Assembly: GCF_001054325.1 (NCBI RefSeq)
Contig: NZ_JVVM01000021.1
Location: 1-62,652 of the forward strand
Length of the DNA: 62,652 nucleotides
Direction: 5' to 3'
From: Corynebacterium vitaeruminis
GTDB lineage: Bacteria > Actinomycetota > Actinomycetes > Mycobacteriales > Mycobacteriaceae
Shown: positions 39,888-50,259 of the stretch, one piece after another
Numbering within the stretch: position 1 is the stretch's first letter
Layout: each line of letters opens with the position of its first letter
Program-made: the position numbers and the translations under genes
The notes under the pieces: model-generated
What the model saw: only the letters and a program-made list of their open reading frames with translations
Told to the model about the DNA's origin: nothing
The model's database searches: none

Positions 39888-42806
39888 ATGACCAACAGCG
39901 AAAAGTCCTCGTCCTCGGCAGAAGCCACCGACTACCGCTACTCCCCCGAGCTGGCGACTCAGCTAGAGGGAAAGTGGCAGGCGTATTGGAAAGATAACGG
40001 CACCTTCTACGCCCCGAACCCGGTGGGCGATCTAGCAGCTGCCGATGGCTCGACTCCGCCGAAGGACAAGCTTTTCGTCCAGGACATGTTCCCGTACCCG
40101 TCCGGTGTCGGCCTGCACGTAGGCCACCCGTTGGGATACATCGCGACTGACGTCTTCGCGCGCTTCCACCGCATGCAGGGTGCAAACGTACTGCATACCC
40201 TGGGCTACGATGCCTTCGGTCTGCCGGCCGAGCAGTTCGCCATCCAGACTGGTACGCACCCGCGCGTGACGACGGAAGCGAATATCGCCAACATGGAGCG
40301 CCAGCTGGGACGCCTGGGTCTCGGCCATGACCGCCGTCGTGTTTTCGCGACCACCGATTTGGACTACTACAAGTGGACGCAGTGGATTTTCCTGCAGATT
40401 TACAACGCCTGGTTCGATGAGGAGCAGAAGAAGGCCCGTCGCATCGATGAGCTGATTCCGCTGTTGGAATCCGGCGAGATGGCTACCAAGGACGGTCGCG
40501 TCTACGCCGAGCTCAGCGAGACTGAGCAGCGTGCAGCCGTCGATGAGTTCCGCCTGGTCTACCAGTCGAATTCGATGGTCAACTGGTGCCCGGGCCTCGG
40601 CACTGTGCTGTCCAATGAGGAAGTGACCGCCGAGGGCCGTTCCGAGCGCGGTAACTTCCCGGTTTTCCGCAAGCGGCTGGGCCAGTGGATGATGCGCATC
40701 ACCGCTTACGCGGACCGCTTGGTCGACGACCTGGAGCTGCTGGACTGGCCGGACAAGGTCAAGTCCATGCAGCGCAACTGGATTGGTCGCTCCCGCGGTG
40801 CTGAGGTCGACTTCGCAGCCGAGGTTGGCCCGAAGGTCTCCACCAAGATCACGGTCTTCACCACTCGTCCGGACACTCTCTTCGGCGCCTCCTACATGGT
40901 GCTCGCTCCTGAGCACGAGTTGGTCGACAAGCTGGTCGAGGCCGGCAGCGGTTCCTACGAGGGCGTGGATGAGCGCTGGACCTTCGGCAACGAAACCCCA
41001 GCCGAGGCCGTCGCCGCTTACCGCGCCGCAATTGCCTCCAAGTCCGACCTGGAACGTCAGGAGAACAAGGAGAAGACCGGCGTCTTCCTGGGCGCTTACG
41101 CCACCAACCCGGTCAGCGGCGAACAGGTGCCGGTATTCATTTCCGACTACGTCCTGATTGGCTACGGAACCGGTGCCATCATGGCTGTCCCGGCCCACGA
41201 TGAGCGCGACTACGAGTTCGCCACTGCCTTCGGCCTGCCAATCCGCGAGGTTGTCGCAGGTGGCAACATCGAGAAGGAAGCGTACGTCGGTAACGGCACG
41301 TGCGTGAACTCCGCTAATGACTCCGGCCTGGACATCAATGGCCTGGACAAGAACACCGCCATCGCCACCGTTATTGAGTGGTTGGAGAAGGAAGGCGCAG
41401 GCCACGAGAAGGTTCAGTACAAGCTGCGCGACTGGCTGTTCGCCCGCCAGCGCTACTGGGGCGAGCCCTTCCCCATCGTCTACGACGAGGACGGCCACGC
41501 CCATGCACTGCCCGAGTCGATGCTTCCGGTCGAGCTGCCAGAGGTCGAGGACTACAAACCGGTCACCTTCGACCCGGATGATGCCGACACCGAGCCAAAG
41601 GCTCCGCTGGACAAGGCCACTGACTGGGTCAATGTCGAGCTCGACCTTGGCGACGGCAAGAAGAAGTACCGCCGCGACACCAACGTCATGCCGAACTGGG
41701 CAGGTTCCTCGTGGTACCAGCTGCGCTACATCGACCCGAACAACGCTGAGAAGTTCGTCGACCTGGAAAACGAGCGCTACTGGACTGGCCCACACCCGGA
41801 GACCCACGGCAAGGACGACCCGGGTGGCGTCGACCTCTACGTCGGCGGCGTCGAGCACGCAGTGCTGCACCTGCTCTACTCCCGCTTCTGGCACAAGGTC
41901 CTCTTCGACCTCGGTTACGTGACCTCCAAGGAGCCGTACCGTCGCCTGTTCAACCAGGGCTACATCCAGGCCTACGCCTACACCGATGCCCGTGGTGTCT
42001 ATCAGCCGGCGGATCAGGTTGTTGAGCGCGACGGTAAGTTCTTCATCCCCGGCGGCGCCGAAGACGGTTCTGACCTGGAGGTATTCCAGGAGTACGGCAA
42101 AATGGGCAAGTCCCTGAAGAATGCCGTCTCCCCTGACGAAGTCTGCGACAACTACGGCGCCGACACCCTGCGCGTCTACGAAATGGCCATGGGCCCGCTC
42201 GATACTTCCCGCCCGTGGGCAACGAAGGATCTGGTCGGTTCGCAGCGCTTCCTCCAGCGCGCTTGGCGCCTGGTAGTCAACGAGGACACCGGTGAGCTCG
42301 CCGTCACGGACGCAGCGCTTACCGACGACGACCTCAAGGCCCTCAACCGTACCGTGGAAGGGGTTACCTCTGATTACACTGAGCTGCGTGACAACACGGC
42401 CGTCGCAAAGCTCATTGAGTACGTCAACTACCTGACCAAGACCTACGGATCGGCCGGTGCACCGCGCGCTGCCGTGGAGCCGCTGGCCCTCATGCTTGGC
42501 CCGGTCGCGCCGCATATTGCGGAGGAACTGTGGAGTCGCCTCGGACACACCGAGTCCCTGGCACACGGTCCGTGGCCAGCAGTTGACGAGAAGTGGCTGG
42601 TCGACGACACCGTCGAGCTGCCGGTTCAGATCAACGGCAAGGTTCGCGCCCGCATTGACGTGGCAACCGATGCCTCCCGTGAGGACATTGAGGCCGTCGC
42701 GCGTGCCGACGAAAAGGTGGGTGCAGCCGTGGAGAACGCAGGTGGCAATATCGTGAAGGTTATTGTCGTTCCGGGCAAGATGGTCAACCTAGTTGTGAAG
42801 AAGTAG
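39888..42806 (+). CDS. leuS: Leucyl-tRNA synthetase
   Basis: A 972-residue class I synthetase. The ATP-binding motif is [16 protein letters not shown] (HVGH). The CP1 editing domain contains [19 protein letters not shown]. The second ATP motif is KMGKS in [18 protein letters not shown]. The anticodon-binding and C-terminal domains are intact. ATG at 39888 was chosen by family start; the frame is open upstream through the divergent SdpI-like gene, but that region is not LeuS. The 60-bp upstream gap is too short for a T-box leader. Confidence 0.97.
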   Translation: MTNSEKSSSSAEATDYRYSPELATQLEGKWQAYWKDNGTFYAPNPVGDLAAADGSTPPKDKLFVQDMFPYPSGVGLHVGHPLGYIATDVFARFHRMQGANVLHTLGYDAFGLPAEQFAIQTGTHPRVTTEANIANMERQLGRLGLGHDRRRVFATTDLDYYKWTQWIFLQIYNAWFDEEQKKARRIDELIPLLESGEMATKDGRVYAELSETEQRAAVDEFRLVYQSNSMVNWCPGLGTVLSNEEVTAEGRSERGNFPVFRKRLGQWMMRITAYADRLVDDLELLDWPDKVKSMQRNWIGRSRGAEVDFAAEVGPKVSTKITVFTTRPDTLFGASYMVLAPEHELVDKLVEAGSGSYEGVDERWTFGNETPAEAVAAYRAAIASKSDLERQENKEKTGVFLGAYATNPVSGEQVPVFISDYVLIGYGTGAIMAVPAHDERDYEFATAFGLPIREVVAGGNIEKEAYVGNGTCVNSANDSGLDINGLDKNTAIATVIEWLEKEGAGHEKVQYKLRDWLFARQRYWGEPFPIVYDEDGHAHALPESMLPVELPEVEDYKPVTFDPDDADTEPKAPLDKATDWVNVELDLGDGKKKYRRDTNVMPNWAGSSWYQLRYIDPNNAEKFVDLENERYWTGPHPETHGKDDPGGVDLYVGGVEHAVLHLLYSRFWHKVLFDLGYVTSKEPYRRLFNQGYIQAYAYTDARGVYQPADQVVERDGKFFIPGGAEDGSDLEVFQEYGKMGKSLKNAVSPDEVCDNYGADTLRVYEMAMGPLDTSRPWATKDLVGSQRFLQRAWRLVVNEDTGELAVTDAALTDDDLKALNRTVEGVTSDYTELRDNTAVAKLIEYVNYLTKTYGSAGAPRAAVEPLALMLGPVAPHIAEELWSRLGHTESLAHGPWPAVDEKWLVDDTVELPVQINGKVRARIDVATDASREDIEAVARADEKVGAAVENAGGNIVKVIVVPGKMVNLVVKK

Positions 42807-42961
42807 CCAAGGAGGCTAGTGCGGACAAGAAAGTGTCTGGGGTTATGGCAGTTTGAGGAATAAAATCGGCTCGAATTTGCCGTAAACCCGAGCACTTTCT
42901 CGCATAAGGCTTTCGCCAAAAAGCCTCAAGGAGTGGCAGCGAGGCTGGCGGCCTCTTGTCC

Positions 42962-43378
42962 CTACTTCACGCCCAGAATCAGGACGCCGAATGTGGAGAG
43001 CATCCACATCAAAGTGAAGGGCATGAGCACCCAGCACATGGCGAGCCACGGGCGCCAGTTGCGGAAGTTCTTCCACTCCACGTAGGTCTGCCAGAAACCA
43101 AAAAGGCAGCCGACCAGGGAGATTACGCCCGGGACGACGGGAAAGAGGATTTCCCAAGTGCGGGAGCAAATAAAGCTGGACTTGCCCGCATCGCAGGTGG
43201 GACCGCCAACGATTGCACCGGCAATGCCGATAATGAGGCCCGCGAGCAGGGTCGTAAGAATCACACCCGCGGTGTAGATGTAGGCGCGCTTGCCGGAATA
43301 CATCTTGCGCTCAAGCTCGTCGAAGATTTCATCCTCGCTGCGCTCTGGTGTATTGCGCTCAGGTGTGTTGTCGACCAT
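42962..43378 (-). CDS. Small three-segment membrane protein, unknown function
   Basis: A 138-residue protein with a charged N-terminus (Glu/Asp/Arg-rich, NTPERNTPERSEDEIF) and three membrane segments (AYIYTAGVILTTLLAGLIIG, ILFPVVPGVISLVGCLFGFW, LAMCWVLMPFTLMWMLSTFG). Two cysteines in the first loop (PTCDAGKSSFICSR) could form a disulfide outside. GGGGAG precedes the ATG closely. Convergent with leuS, downstream of the universal stress gene on the same strand (43-nt gap). Family not recognised. Confidence 0.78.
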   Translation of the reverse strand: MVDNTPERNTPERSEDEIFDELERKMYSGKRAYIYTAGVILTTLLAGLIIGIAGAIVGGPTCDAGKSSFICSRTWEILFPVVPGVISLVGCLFGFWQTYVEWKNFRNWRPWLAMCWVLMPFTLMWMLSTFGVLILGVK

Positions 43379-43421
43379 CTGCTCCCCTCGCCTCTAAATC
43401 CCTTCTGATGTGCCTGCCATA

Positions 43422-44354
43422 CTAGGCCGGAGTGATCAGCATTGGCACCGGGCTATGACGAACAATGTGGTTAGTCGACGAGCCGATAAAAATTCGTCCG
43501 AATGGGCCAAGAGTAGACGAACCCAAAACGAGCAAGTCCCCCTTCTTCCATTTGATGGACTGAATGGCCTCTTCCCAACCGTTGCCGGAGGCCACGTCCG
43601 CATCGATGGACAGATCTGGGTAACGGGTATGCGCGCGGTCGGTACCGCGGTCGAGCAGCCCCATCGCCTGCTCGCGCCACTCAATCATCAGGTCCGAGGA
43701 CGGACCGTAGCCGTTCTCCGTCGGGTACATGGTCGCACCGCGGGGCGTAAACGAGACCAGACGCAGGGGAACTTCCCAACGGTGTGCCAGGTCAGCAGCC
43801 TTATTCAATGCGTGGTGCGACTGCGGAGTGTCAATGTAACAAATGCTGACGCGGGTCACACCGTGCTTCGAAAGTTTCGCGCCGGGGATAGCCAGCCCCA
43901 GTGGAGTTGGCGAGTAGTGCAGCAGCGCATCCGAAGTCGATCCCGCGGTAAAGCGACTGCGGTTCTTGGCGGCCCAGTCCTTGGTATTGCTTCGGCGCGT
44001 GCCAAGCAGAACCATATCGGCTTCGAATTCTTCGGCCTCGTTACAGATAGTTGTAGATTCGCTGGAGGATTCGATGATCCGCACGGCATCGTCGTCAAGC
44101 ATGCCCTTGCGCAGCCCTGCGAGCTTCAGTTCATCCTTGATGATTTTTTCCAGAGACTCGGTTTCGTGGGAAACCCAGGAGTCATTGGTGCTCAGCCGAG
44201 CTAGTGAGGTCAGCGGCCAGCCGCGCGACAGTGCGCTGACGACGCGAATCTGCACCTTCGTGGTGCGAGCCAACCAGGCGGCGTAAGCAAGCGTTTCGGT
44301 GCCGTACTCGCCTGGACGCCACGCAATCATGATACGAAGCGGGCGGGAAGCCAT
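43422..44354 (-). CDS. Universal stress protein with two UspA domains
   Basis: A 310-residue protein made of two UspA-like halves. The N-terminal half starts LRIMIAWRPGEYGTETLAYA. The C-terminal half starts VTRVSICYIDTPQSHHALNK and ends with the nucleotide-loop-like GDLLVLGSSTLGPFGRIFIG, then SSTNHIVRHSPVPMLI. The G-x2-G-x9-G(S/T) ATP signature is recognisable in the second half, weaker in the first (LLGTRRSN). Strong ribosome-binding site AGGAGG before ATG 44354. Such proteins respond to starvation or hypoxia; the exact role is unknown. Confidence 0.9.
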   Translation of the reverse strand: MASRPLRIMIAWRPGEYGTETLAYAAWLARTTKVQIRVVSALSRGWPLTSLARLSTNDSWVSHETESLEKIIKDELKLAGLRKGMLDDDAVRIIESSSESTTICNEAEEFEADMVLLGTRRSNTKDWAAKNRSRFTAGSTSDALLHYSPTPLGLAIPGAKLSKHGVTRVSICYIDTPQSHHALNKAADLAHRWEVPLRLVSFTPRGATMYPTENGYGPSSDLMIEWREQAMGLLDRGTDRAHTRYPDLSIDADVASGNGWEEAIQSIKWKKGDLLVLGSSTLGPFGRIFIGSSTNHIVRHSPVPMLITPA

Positions 44355-44513
44355 CGCTAATCCTCCTGTGATTAACCAGAATTATCCAAGTGGTGCTTCT
44401 GGGTAATAGCCTACGTGGATAGGCGGGCATATATAAAACGGCACTGATGACGTGTAAAAGCTATGTACCCTGCCTGTGGGCTTAAAGGGGGTAGGGCTAG
44501 CGGAGAAAAAAGG

Positions 44514-45005
44514 TTAGGCGCCTGGGTTTGCCTTCGGATGCTCCGGGTAGTTGTCGAGAATTTTGGACAGAATCGTCTCAAGACCAGCGCCAAATTCCAG
44601 CTCTTCCTGAGTCAGCGCGCTGAACATCTCAGCCATCTGCTGGTTGCGCTCTTCGGAAACACGGTGCAGCTCTTCACGGCCGCGATCGGTCAGTTCAACG
44701 CGGACGCCACGGCGGTCCTTGCTGTCACGCACGCGCTCCACCATGCCGGCGACCTCCAGGTGGTGCACGGCGTTAGAGGCGGTGGGCATGCGGATGGCCT
44801 CGGCCTCAGCCAACTGGCTGATACGGCAGGCACCCAGTGCCTCCAGGGTCATCATGATGGACAGCTGCGCACGGCTGAGCTGGGACTCCGACGAGCGGCG
44901 ACTGTAGAGCAGCTCGGCGCGAGTCAGGAGAGGGCGAATGCGCTTTGCAAGCGACAGAGGAGTAACGGCATCAGGATTGCCAATCGAGCCCGAAGATAAT
45001 GTCAT
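44514..45005 (-). CDS. MarR family transcriptional regulator
   Basis: A 163-residue winged-helix regulator. The recognition helix region is CRISQLAEAEAIRMPTASNA (about 58-77), followed by the wing VERVRDSKDRRGVRVELTDRG (about 88-108), which has the MarR DxRxxR pattern. The position next to leuS and ino1 matches Rv0042c. Targets are unknown; MarR proteins usually repress their own or a neighbouring gene on ligand or oxidant binding. The 512-bp gap upstream contains TAGCG/CGCTA half sites around 45005-45034. Confidence 0.92.
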   Translation of the reverse strand: MTLSSGSIGNPDAVTPLSLAKRIRPLLTRAELLYSRRSSESQLSRAQLSIMMTLEALGACRISQLAEAEAIRMPTASNAVHHLEVAGMVERVRDSKDRRGVRVELTDRGREELHRVSEERNQQMAEMFSALTQEELEFGAGLETILSKILDNYPEHPKANPGA

Positions 45006-45243
45006 AGCGACGATGTTATATGCGAACAGCGCTAGTTGCCAATACGAAATTTCTTTGGGGTACTATTTATTTTTCTACAACTGGTGATTTCGACAATAAA
45101 ATCAACAGCAAATTGTCGACAGCCACCTAAAACCCCAGTACAAAGGGGTAAACCCATCGGTGTATGAGGTTTTTTCAGCGGGTGTAGAGCCCCCTAAAGT
45201 GTCACTTCTTCTGTACTTAGAACATTGGAATGGAGGTAGCCAT

Positions 45244-45276
45244 ATGGCTACTCGCGCGAACACTTTCGGTGTGTGA
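45244..45276 (+). CDS. Possible 10-codon micro-ORF
   Basis: ATG GCT ACT CGC GCG AAC ACT TTC GGT GTG TGA encodes MATRANTFGV. GGAGG (45232-45236) lies 7 nt before the ATG, a better ribosome-binding site than most genes in the window have. A +1 frame change just before the stop would extend it to about 55 residues (reading CDISRSFIPSDALLSALRRR and on to a TAG), so it could also be the remnant of a small gene. No known leader peptide was recognised. It is followed by the ino1 terminator hairpin, which also has T residues on the plus side. Confidence 0.35.
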   Translation: MATRANTFGV

Positions 45277-45416
45277 TATATCTCGCAGCTTTATTCCCTC
45301 GGATGCTTTGCTGTCAGCTTTACGACGACGGCAGCGCACGTATCCATGTGGGGCGGCATTCGCACAACAGCGAATGGGGCGGGGAGGGGCACGGGAGGAC
45401 AGGGGATAGGGAAGCA

Positions 45417-45463
45417 TAAAAAGCGCCAGCGGCTACCGCACGGGTAACTGCTGGCGATTTTTG
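45417..45463 (-). terminator. Terminator after ino1 (bidirectional shape)
   Basis: CGCCAGC (45424-45430) pairs with GCTGGCG (45450-45456), flanked by AAAAA and ATTTTT. Read on the minus strand it ends the ino1 transcript about 55 nt after its stop. Read on the plus strand it could end a transcript covering the micro-ORF. Confidence 0.88.
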
Positions 45464-45517
45464 AAGGAGCATGCTCTCAGAGCTGCTCGCCTGTACTTTT
45501 TGATTGCTTGTGACTTT

Positions 45518-46603
<1,086 letters not shown>

Positions 46604-46644
46604 TTGGTAATTCTCCTTGAAACTATGTGCTCGGAGGCTTTGAC

Positions 46645-46683
46645 CTCGCACCGGGAACTCGCATCAGGATCTCGCACCAGGCC
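46645..46683. repeat. Three 13-bp direct repeats upstream of ino1
   Basis: CTCGCACCGGGAA, CTCGCATCAGGAT and CTCGCACCAGGCC start at 46645, 46658 and 46671, in exact 13-bp phase with CTCGCAYC conserved. They begin 41 bp upstream of the ino1 start. In C. glutamicum ino1 is activated by the LacI-type regulator IpsA; whether these repeats are its site is unknown. Confidence 0.75.
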
Positions 46684-46833
46684 TTGCGCCTGCGGTGCGG
46701 CCGTGAGTGGGTGCACGCATTGAGGTAACGAGCGTGACGTTATACCTTTATCCGTTTTTTGCCGATGCCCAAACCGCGAGGGGGCATGTGTTTACCGATC
46801 AAGCGGGGGTAAAATCCGCGTAGGTGCGCCTGC

Positions 46834-46839
46834 TAATCT
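46834..46839 (+). promoter_or_regulatory. -10 box for a leaderless DUF5318 transcript
   Basis: TAATCT ends 6 nt before the GTG start, so transcription should begin at or next to the start codon. No ribosome-binding site precedes it. Confidence 0.5.
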
Positions 46840-46845
46840 GTCCTC

Positions 46846-47220
46846 GTGATGACATGGCAGGGCGAGATTGATCACTCCTTGCTCAAGAAGCAGTTATTGG
46901 AGCAGTGGCGTACAGGGGAGATTTCACGGAAATCGCTCTGTGATGCCGATGCTCGGTTGGTCGCTGCCGCGCGGTTTCACGGCAGAAAGTCCCAGGAAGA
47001 GTGCCCGGTATGTCGCAAATTTGACCTCCGACTCGTATTCTGGGTGTTCGGAGAAAACTTGGGCCGTCGTTCCGGCTCTGCTTGTACTGAAAACGAATTA
47101 TCCGCAATAGTTAATGAGTATGGTTCGTGCACCGTCAAAGAAGTTGAGGTGTGCCCCGACTGCAAGTGGAGTTTCCTGACCCGGACACTTCAGGCAGCTC
47201 GAGAAGAGTCAGAAAACTAG
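46846..47220 (+). CDS. DUF5318 family protein (Rv0049-like)
   Basis: A 124-residue conserved actinobacterial protein. An N-terminal helical part (IDHSLLKKQLLEQWRTGEISRK) is followed by a possible zinc site from ECPVCRKFDL and EVCPDCKWSF (two CxxC pairs about 60 residues apart). Start GTG 46846 or ATG 46849, probably leaderless. It sits 11 nt before ponA in the same order as Rv0049-Rv0050. Function is unknown; the constant link to the PBP1 gene suggests a role in its expression or in wall synthesis. Confidence 0.85.
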   Translation: MMTWQGEIDHSLLKKQLLEQWRTGEISRKSLCDADARLVAAARFHGRKSQEECPVCRKFDLRLVFWVFGENLGRRSGSACTENELSAIVNEYGSCTVKEVEVCPDCKWSFLTRTLQAAREESEN

Positions 47221-47231
47221 GGAGAGCACCC

Positions 47232-49715
47232 GTGAGCAATGATCGACCCGATAGCCCAGGCGGTCCTAATAGCCCTCACGAGGGCCAGGGTTCTAATTCA
47301 TCAGGCGAGTGGTGGGATCAGCCAGATGCTGATCTCTTCAACACGCCACGCTCCGACGACGCATCGCTGGACGACGATCCCAGCGACAGTATCGATGCTG
47401 TTTCGGTCGGTAACTATGACGAGAATCCAGCTACCGATTCAGAGATGACGTCGGCAAGCGAATCGGAGCCGGCGAAGGGGCAGGATGCTCCAGATGACGA
47501 TGGACCAGATGACCATGAAGAGGAAAGCTCGATGGCGCAAGAAGAACAGCCGACTGACACTAAGCGGCGGATTTTAGCGTGGCTTGGTCTGGCCGTGGCG
47601 TTGGTCGTTCTGTTGCCGGTAGTCGTGTTCGGCGTTGCTTACGCGACAACGGACGTGCCGGAACCAGAGGAATTGGCCAATAGCCAGATTGCGGTGATTT
47701 ATGACCGTAGCGGTGAAAAGGAAATCACACGCATCGTTCCCGAGGGCGGTAACCGAAGCAACATCACTATCGACAAGGTGCCGGATTCTGTACGCAATGC
47801 AGTGCTGGCAGCTGAGGATCGTGACTTCTATACCAACCCGGGTTTTTCCTTGACCGGTTATGGCCGTGCGGCGCTGGGACTTGTGACTGGTAATTCCAGT
47901 GCTGGTGGCGGCTCGACCATTACGCAGCAGTACGTCAAGAATGCTGTGGTGGGCAATGAGCGCACGATCACTCGTAAGGCCAAGGAGCTGGTGATGTCGG
48001 CGAAGATGGCGCGAGAGTGGACCAAGGACGAAATCCTCGAGGCCTACCTCAACACCATCTACTTTGGTCGCAATGCATACGGTATCGCGGCTGCGTCGAA
48101 GGCCTACTTCGGTAAGGAAGTCAGCGAGCTGAATGTTGAAGAGGGTGCTGTGTTGGCAGCCTCGATTCAGCGCCCATCCGCACTGGATCCGTGGACTAAC
48201 CGTCCGGAGGCGGAACACCGTTGGAACTACGTCCTTGACGGTCTGGTCGAGATGAACATCATTTCGCCGCAGGAACGCGCAGGAATGAAGTACCCGGAGA
48301 CCATCGATCCGGCGCTGGCGCCGAAGCAGGCTCCGGAGCCCGGTCCGGTGGCGATGATTAAGAATCAGGTGCTGGCCGAGTTGGAGCGCGAGGGAATCTC
48401 CGAGCAGGAAGTCAACACTGGCGGTCTGCGCATTACGACGACCATTGACCCGACAATGCAGCAGGCTGCCCTGGACGCGATGGACAACTACATCGACCAG
48501 GACACCGGTATGCGCGCCGCCATCGTTTCGGTGGAGCCGAAGACCGGTGCTGTCCGCGCCTACTACGGTGGCGATGATCCGACTGGCTGGGACTACGCAA
48601 ATAGCGGTTTGCAGACCGGTTCTACTTTCAAGATCTTTGCGTTGGCAGCAGCGCTCGATCAGGGTATTCCGCTGACTGCGCAGTACTCTTCGGCACCTGT
48701 CCAGTCCGGTAACGCCACTCTGTACAATGCCGGCGGTGCCGGCGGTGGCGTCCTGCCAATCTACGAGTCCCTGAAGCAGTCGCTGAACACTCCGTTTATT
48801 CGCCTGCAGCGCGATTTGAAGAACGGCCCGGATGATACCGCCAAGATGGCTCACCGTCTGGGTGTGGCTGAGTCTATCCCGGGGATTGAAAAGACCTTGA
48901 TGGATGACAACGGTCACTCACAGGACGGTATCGCGCTGGGACAGTACCTTTCGCGTCCGTTGGATATGGCCGTTGGTCTGGCGACGCTGACTAATGACGG
49001 CGTCTACCAGAAGACTCACTTCGTCGAAAAGGTCGAAAACTCCAAGGGTGAAATTGTTTACGAGTCCAATACCGGCAAGGGGGACCGTCGAGTTTCCAAG
49101 GCAGTGGCCACCAATGTGATTTCGGCCATGCAGCCAATTGCCGGTTACAGCAATAAGCCGTTGGGTGGCGGTCGTCCGTCGGCCGCCAAGACCGGTACCA
49201 CGCAGCTCGGTGACACCGGACTGAACAAGGATGCGTGGATGATTGGTTCGACTCCGCAGCTGTCTACCGCTGTGTGGGTTGGCAACGTCGATGGTTCGGC
49301 ACTCTACAACTCCTACGGTGGCATCATGTACGGCTCGCAAACCCCGGGCGATTTGTGGAAGTACACCATGGATAACGCGCTGGCTAACCAGGACTTTGAA
49401 TACTTCACGAAGCCGGAGTCGATTGGTGGAGTCGCAGGCGCACCGCAGTACCAGGCACCGTCGACCTCTGACTATGGCTATGACCAGGGTTATGCCCCGG
49501 AGGTTACCGAAGAGGAGTCGGTCGAGGACTCGGCCCCTGAGTCCTCTGAGGAGCAGCCTGCACCGATTCCAGATGGTGGCAACGGGGGCGGAACCGGCGG
49601 TGGAATCGGCGGTGGAATCGCTGATTTGCTGCCAATCCCGATTCCGGGAGGCGGTGGTCTCGGCGGTGGCAATGAGGGCGGCGGAGACTCCGGTAACACT
49701 GAAGGTGGCGAATAA
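47232..49715 (+). CDS. ponA: Bifunctional class A penicillin-binding protein (PBP1)
   Basis: An 827-residue transglycosylase/transpeptidase that polymerises and cross-links peptidoglycan. The cytoplasmic N-terminus is about 115 residues, acidic and Ser/Asp/Pro-rich. One membrane segment follows (LAWLGLAVALVVLLPVVVF). The GT51 domain has AAEDRDFYTNPGFSLTGYGR, with catalytic Glu in AED, and GGSTITQQYVKN. The transpeptidase domain has Ser-Thr-Phe-Lys in TGSTFKIF, SLNTPF and KTGTTQLG. The C-terminus is a Glu/Pro/Gly-rich tail. GTG at 47232 with GGGAG upstream; the longer frame overlapping DUF5318 is rejected. The next small gene starts at the base after its stop. The N-terminal region carries a repeated word (47449-47459). 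Confidence 0.95.
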   Translation: MSNDRPDSPGGPNSPHEGQGSNSSGEWWDQPDADLFNTPRSDDASLDDDPSDSIDAVSVGNYDENPATDSEMTSASESEPAKGQDAPDDDGPDDHEEESSMAQEEQPTDTKRRILAWLGLAVALVVLLPVVVFGVAYATTDVPEPEELANSQIAVIYDRSGEKEITRIVPEGGNRSNITIDKVPDSVRNAVLAAEDRDFYTNPGFSLTGYGRAALGLVTGNSSAGGGSTITQQYVKNAVVGNERTITRKAKELVMSAKMAREWTKDEILEAYLNTIYFGRNAYGIAAASKAYFGKEVSELNVEEGAVLAASIQRPSALDPWTNRPEAEHRWNYVLDGLVEMNIISPQERAGMKYPETIDPALAPKQAPEPGPVAMIKNQVLAELEREGISEQEVNTGGLRITTTIDPTMQQAALDAMDNYIDQDTGMRAAIVSVEPKTGAVRAYYGGDDPTGWDYANSGLQTGSTFKIFALAAALDQGIPLTAQYSSAPVQSGNATLYNAGGAGGGVLPIYESLKQSLNTPFIRLQRDLKNGPDDTAKMAHRLGVAESIPGIEKTLMDDNGHSQDGIALGQYLSRPLDMAVGLATLTNDGVYQKTHFVEKVENSKGEIVYESNTGKGDRRVSKAVATNVISAMQPIAGYSNKPLGGGRPSAAKTGTTQLGDTGLNKDAWMIGSTPQLSTAVWVGNVDGSALYNSYGGIMYGSQTPGDLWKYTMDNALANQDFEYFTKPESIGGVAGAPQYQAPSTSDYGYDQGYAPEVTEEESVEDSAPESSEEQPAPIPDGGNGGGTGGGIGGGIADLLPIPIPGGGGLGGGNEGGGDSGNTEGGE

Positions 49716-49907
49716 GTGGATACCTGGGTTATTTTCACCATCGTTTGTGTCGCGATTGGTTTCCTGATGTTCGGCACGGCCTTTTGGGGCTTCATGCAGA
49801 AGTGGAAGCCGGCCATCATCTGGGCTTTGTGCCTGGCAGCTTTCCTGTTCGCGACAGTCATCCCGGTGATTATCGCGTTGACACACGCCTCATCGACATC
49901 GATGTAG
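49716..49907 (+). CDS. Small two-segment membrane protein after ponA
   Basis: A 63-residue protein with two membrane segments (WVIFTIVCVAIGFLMFGTAF and AIIWALCLAAFLFATVIPVI) joined by a short basic loop (MQKWKP). GTG start is the first base after the ponA stop, so it is very likely translated by coupling. Family not recognised. Possible partner or modulator of the penicillin-binding protein, by position only. Confidence 0.7.
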   Translation: MDTWVIFTIVCVAIGFLMFGTAFWGFMQKWKPAIIWALCLAAFLFATVIPVIIALTHASSTSM

Positions 49908-49976
49908 GGCGCAGGCAAGCCAGTTAGCTGTTCGACCGCCAATTGTCCGCAGCCTGCGCGACAACTTCACAATTCA

Positions 49977-50014
49977 AAGAGACGCGCGCAGTAGCTCTGT
50001 GTGCGTCTCTTTTT
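49977..50014 (+). terminator. Terminator of the ponA unit
   Basis: GAGACGC (49979-49985) pairs with GCGTCTC (50003-50009), followed by TTTTTC. It separates the DUF5318-ponA-small gene unit from the rpsF operon. Confidence 0.9.
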
Positions 50015-50259
50015 CTATGCATCATGTTGAGTCCGCTCACCGACGTGGGGTACTGGCGCCGCAGACCACCTTCACTTGCCAGTACTGCTTGCCGACGGCA
50101 ATTGCGATTAGGACTTACCCCTCTGCCTGCGGTACCCTGGCAGGGTTGCTTGACGCAACGATCCTCCTGCTGCATAGCGGTTGGCATGAAAGATAGTGCC
50201 AGCGCATCACGCTGTGTAGCCGAAATACAAGAACTAGACCATAGGAGGTGATGAGGTCC
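50015..50259 (+). promoter_or_regulatory. rpsF leader and promoter region
   Basis: About 245 bp between the ponA terminator and rpsF. It should contain the ribosomal promoter; TTGACG at about 50150 is a candidate -35. An untranslated repeated-word copy GCTTGCCGACG is at 50087-50097. The ribosome-binding site AGGAGGTGA ends 7 nt before the GTG. Confidence 0.55.

Larger units (their letters stand above)
45006..45517. other. marR-ino1 intergenic region
   Basis: A 512-bp gap containing the marR promoter region (AT-rich, 45040-45110), a micro-ORF with a strong ribosome-binding site (45244-45276), a repeated-word copy GCTTTACGACG (45317-45327) and the ino1 terminator. The plus-strand stretch from 45230 to 45410 looks like a short transcribed unit of its own. 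Confidence 0.6.

Noticed and set aside
40032..42566. Long minus-strand open frame opposite leuS (844 codons)
   Set aside because: Shadow of the leuS codon bias; no domain, no ribosome-binding site.
42905..42926. Hairpin AGGCTTT/AAAGCCT between leuS and the small membrane protein gene
   Set aside because: The stem is present but there is no T run on either side, so it was not called a terminator.
47574..48917. Long minus-strand open frame opposite ponA
   Set aside because: Antisense shadow; ponA is complete with all catalytic motifs on the plus strand.
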